From positions 1 through 14,688 of the forward strand of contig RFJN01000377.1 of assembly GCA_003694875.1 (NCBI GenBank): 14,688 bases of DNA, read 5' to 3'. The translations under genes were made by a program, and so were the position numbers. Numbering within the stretch: position 1 is the stretch's first letter; every line of letters starts with the position of its first letter. The notes beneath the pieces are model-generated. The model saw only the letters and a program-made list of their open reading frames with translations. It was not told the DNA's origin and searched no databases. This document shows positions 13,849 to 14,688 of the stretch, piece by piece. The DNA is from Planctomycetota bacterium. GTDB lineage: Bacteria; Planctomycetota; J058; J103.

Positions 13849-14688
13849 TCAGGGCAGGATTCGCACGCGGCTGCCGGTCGGGATCAGGCCGTAGAGCACC
13901 TCGACGTCCTCGTTGCGCATGCGCACGCAGCCCGAGGATTCCGAGCGACCGATCGATTCGGGCCGCGCGGTGCCGTGGATCCCGAAGCCGGCGTGCTCCT
14001 CGGTGTCGTTGAACCCCAACCAGCGCGTGCCCAGGATGTTCTTGGGGTGGCCGTAGGGGTAGACGCCGTCCGGCGCGTACCAGGTCGGATTCTTCGTCTT
14101 CTCGGTGATCTCGAACGTGGCCTCGGGCGTGGAATCGTCGCGGCCCGTTCCGATCGGGAACTCGGCGAGCCACTTGCCGTCCTGCAGCGCGATCAGCCGG
14201 TACTCGCCCTTGATCACGAGCACCTCGAAGGGCCCGCGCGGGATCTTGAGCCTTTGTCCGACCCGGATCAGCGTGCGGCGCATGTGGTTGACGTGCATGA
14301 TCCCGTCGACGGGGAAGCGGAAGCGCTTTGCGATCCGGCTCAGGCTGTCGCCCGGAACGACCTTGTACTCCTCGCACTCGACCGAGCGCTTGCGCGAGAA
14401 GATCTCGGTGCGCGTGAGCTGCTCGAGCCGCGCGCGCAGCACCTTGCGGCTCTCGGGCTCGAGCGTGGCGAGGTAGGCGATCGTGAGGGCGGCCCGCTCG
14501 GCCGCCTCGTCGCTGCCGCGCGCCGCTTGCGCGCGCTCGAGCGCCGCCTTCGCGAGACGCTGCAGACGTTCGCCCGCCGCCTGCGCGATCGGGCTGCCGG
14601 GGTGTGAACGCGCGAGCGCGAGCAGCTCGATCGCCACGTGCGTCTCGTCGCCCTGCGCGAGCGCGTGCTCGAGTCGCTCGCGATCGGC
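13849..14688 (-). CDS. LysM plus L,D-transpeptidase (YkuD) protein, 5' end cut by window edge
   Basis: The frame is open to the right edge, so the start is missing; 279 residues are visible. An Ala/Arg/Glu-rich helical region (about 1-100) resembles repeat-type helical hairpins and may act in protein contacts. A LysM peptidoglycan-binding domain follows (about 107-150, EYKVVPGDSLSRIAKRF ... GQRLKIPRG). The YkuD catalytic domain fills the rest (about 153-279): it starts at FEVLVIKGEYRLIAL and has IHGT and the active-site motif SSGCVRM, with Cys near visible residue 254. Such enzymes form or remodel 3-3 cross-links in peptidoglycan, or attach proteins to it, outside the cytoplasmic membrane. 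An export signal should lie beyond the edge. The internal GTG at 14637 is not a likely start because the helical region continues upstream of it. A strong hairpin follows the stop. Confidence 0.92.
   Translation of the reverse strand, partial: ADRERLEHALAQGDETHVAIELLALARSHPGSPIAQAAGERLQRLAKAALERAQAARGSDEAAERAALTIAYLATLEPESRKVLRARLEQLTRTEIFSRKRSVECEEYKVVPGDSLSRIAKRFRFPVDGIMHVNHMRRTLIRVGQRLKIPRGPFEVLVIKGEYRLIALQDGKWLAEFPIGTGRDDSTPEATFEITEKTKNPTWYAPDGVYPYGHPKNILGTRWLGFNDTEEHAGFGIHGTARPESIGRSESSGCVRMRNEDVEVLYGLIPTGSRVRILP

Noticed and set aside
1..14688. CRISPR arrays, insertion sequences, phage or toxin-antitoxin genes
   Set aside because: No regularly spaced repeats, terminal inverted repeats with a transposase, or matching protein families were seen.

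Overview
The window is very GC-rich, tightly packed bacterial DNA carrying mostly housekeeping genes. Nearly every coding frame is strongly biased to G or C at third codon positions. The best lineage guess is a high-GC member of the Planctomycetota/PVC group. This rests on the style of ribosomal protein S1, the LysM plus YkuD cell-wall protein, a PEP-CTERM-like exported protein, and a phenylalanyl-tRNA synthetase beta chain without its EMAPII-like domain. It is an inference of moderate to low confidence; other high-GC phyla remain possible.

Left part (1-3758): ribD (riboflavin biosynthesis) runs forward from a TTG start and is broken by a one-base frameshift at a run of nine G. Next comes a reverse gene for an exported LamG-like protein with a PEP-CTERM-like tail, with its own consensus-like promoter and intrinsic terminator. 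Divergent from it is a forward gene for an unrecognised lipoprotein with a poly-glycine linker. A perfect 15-bp inverted repeat separates the lipoprotein gene from the convergent rpsA.

Middle (3759-8290): a reverse cluster reads cmk, then a translationally coupled gene of unknown function, then rpsA (six S1 domains), which also has its own promoter and a structured leader of about 100 nt. Divergent from cmk is a forward gene for an NnrS-family membrane protein.

Right part (8287-12274): a strong-looking promoter overlapping the nnrS stop codon drives rpmI-rplT-pheS-pheT, the usual L35/L20/PheRS cluster but without infC in front. Hairpins lie between rpmI and rplT and just after rplT. PheT is short because the tRNA-binding (EMAPII-like) domain is absent.

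Far right (12308-14688): a reverse gene for an uncharacterised enolase-superfamily protein, a 485-bp non-coding stretch with three strong hairpins, and a reverse LysM/L,D-transpeptidase gene that runs off the right edge.

Functionally the window joins translation (S1, L35, L20, PheRS), nucleotide and cofactor synthesis (Cmk, RibD), envelope proteins (lipoprotein, LamG/PEP-CTERM, L,D-transpeptidase) and a possible nitric-oxide tolerance protein (NnrS). I saw no tRNA, rRNA, CRISPR array, insertion sequence or phage gene. No obvious new multi-gene system is present. The most unusual points are the shortened PheT, the ribD frameshift, the unknown gene coupled to cmk, and the enolase-family protein with an altered KxK motif.
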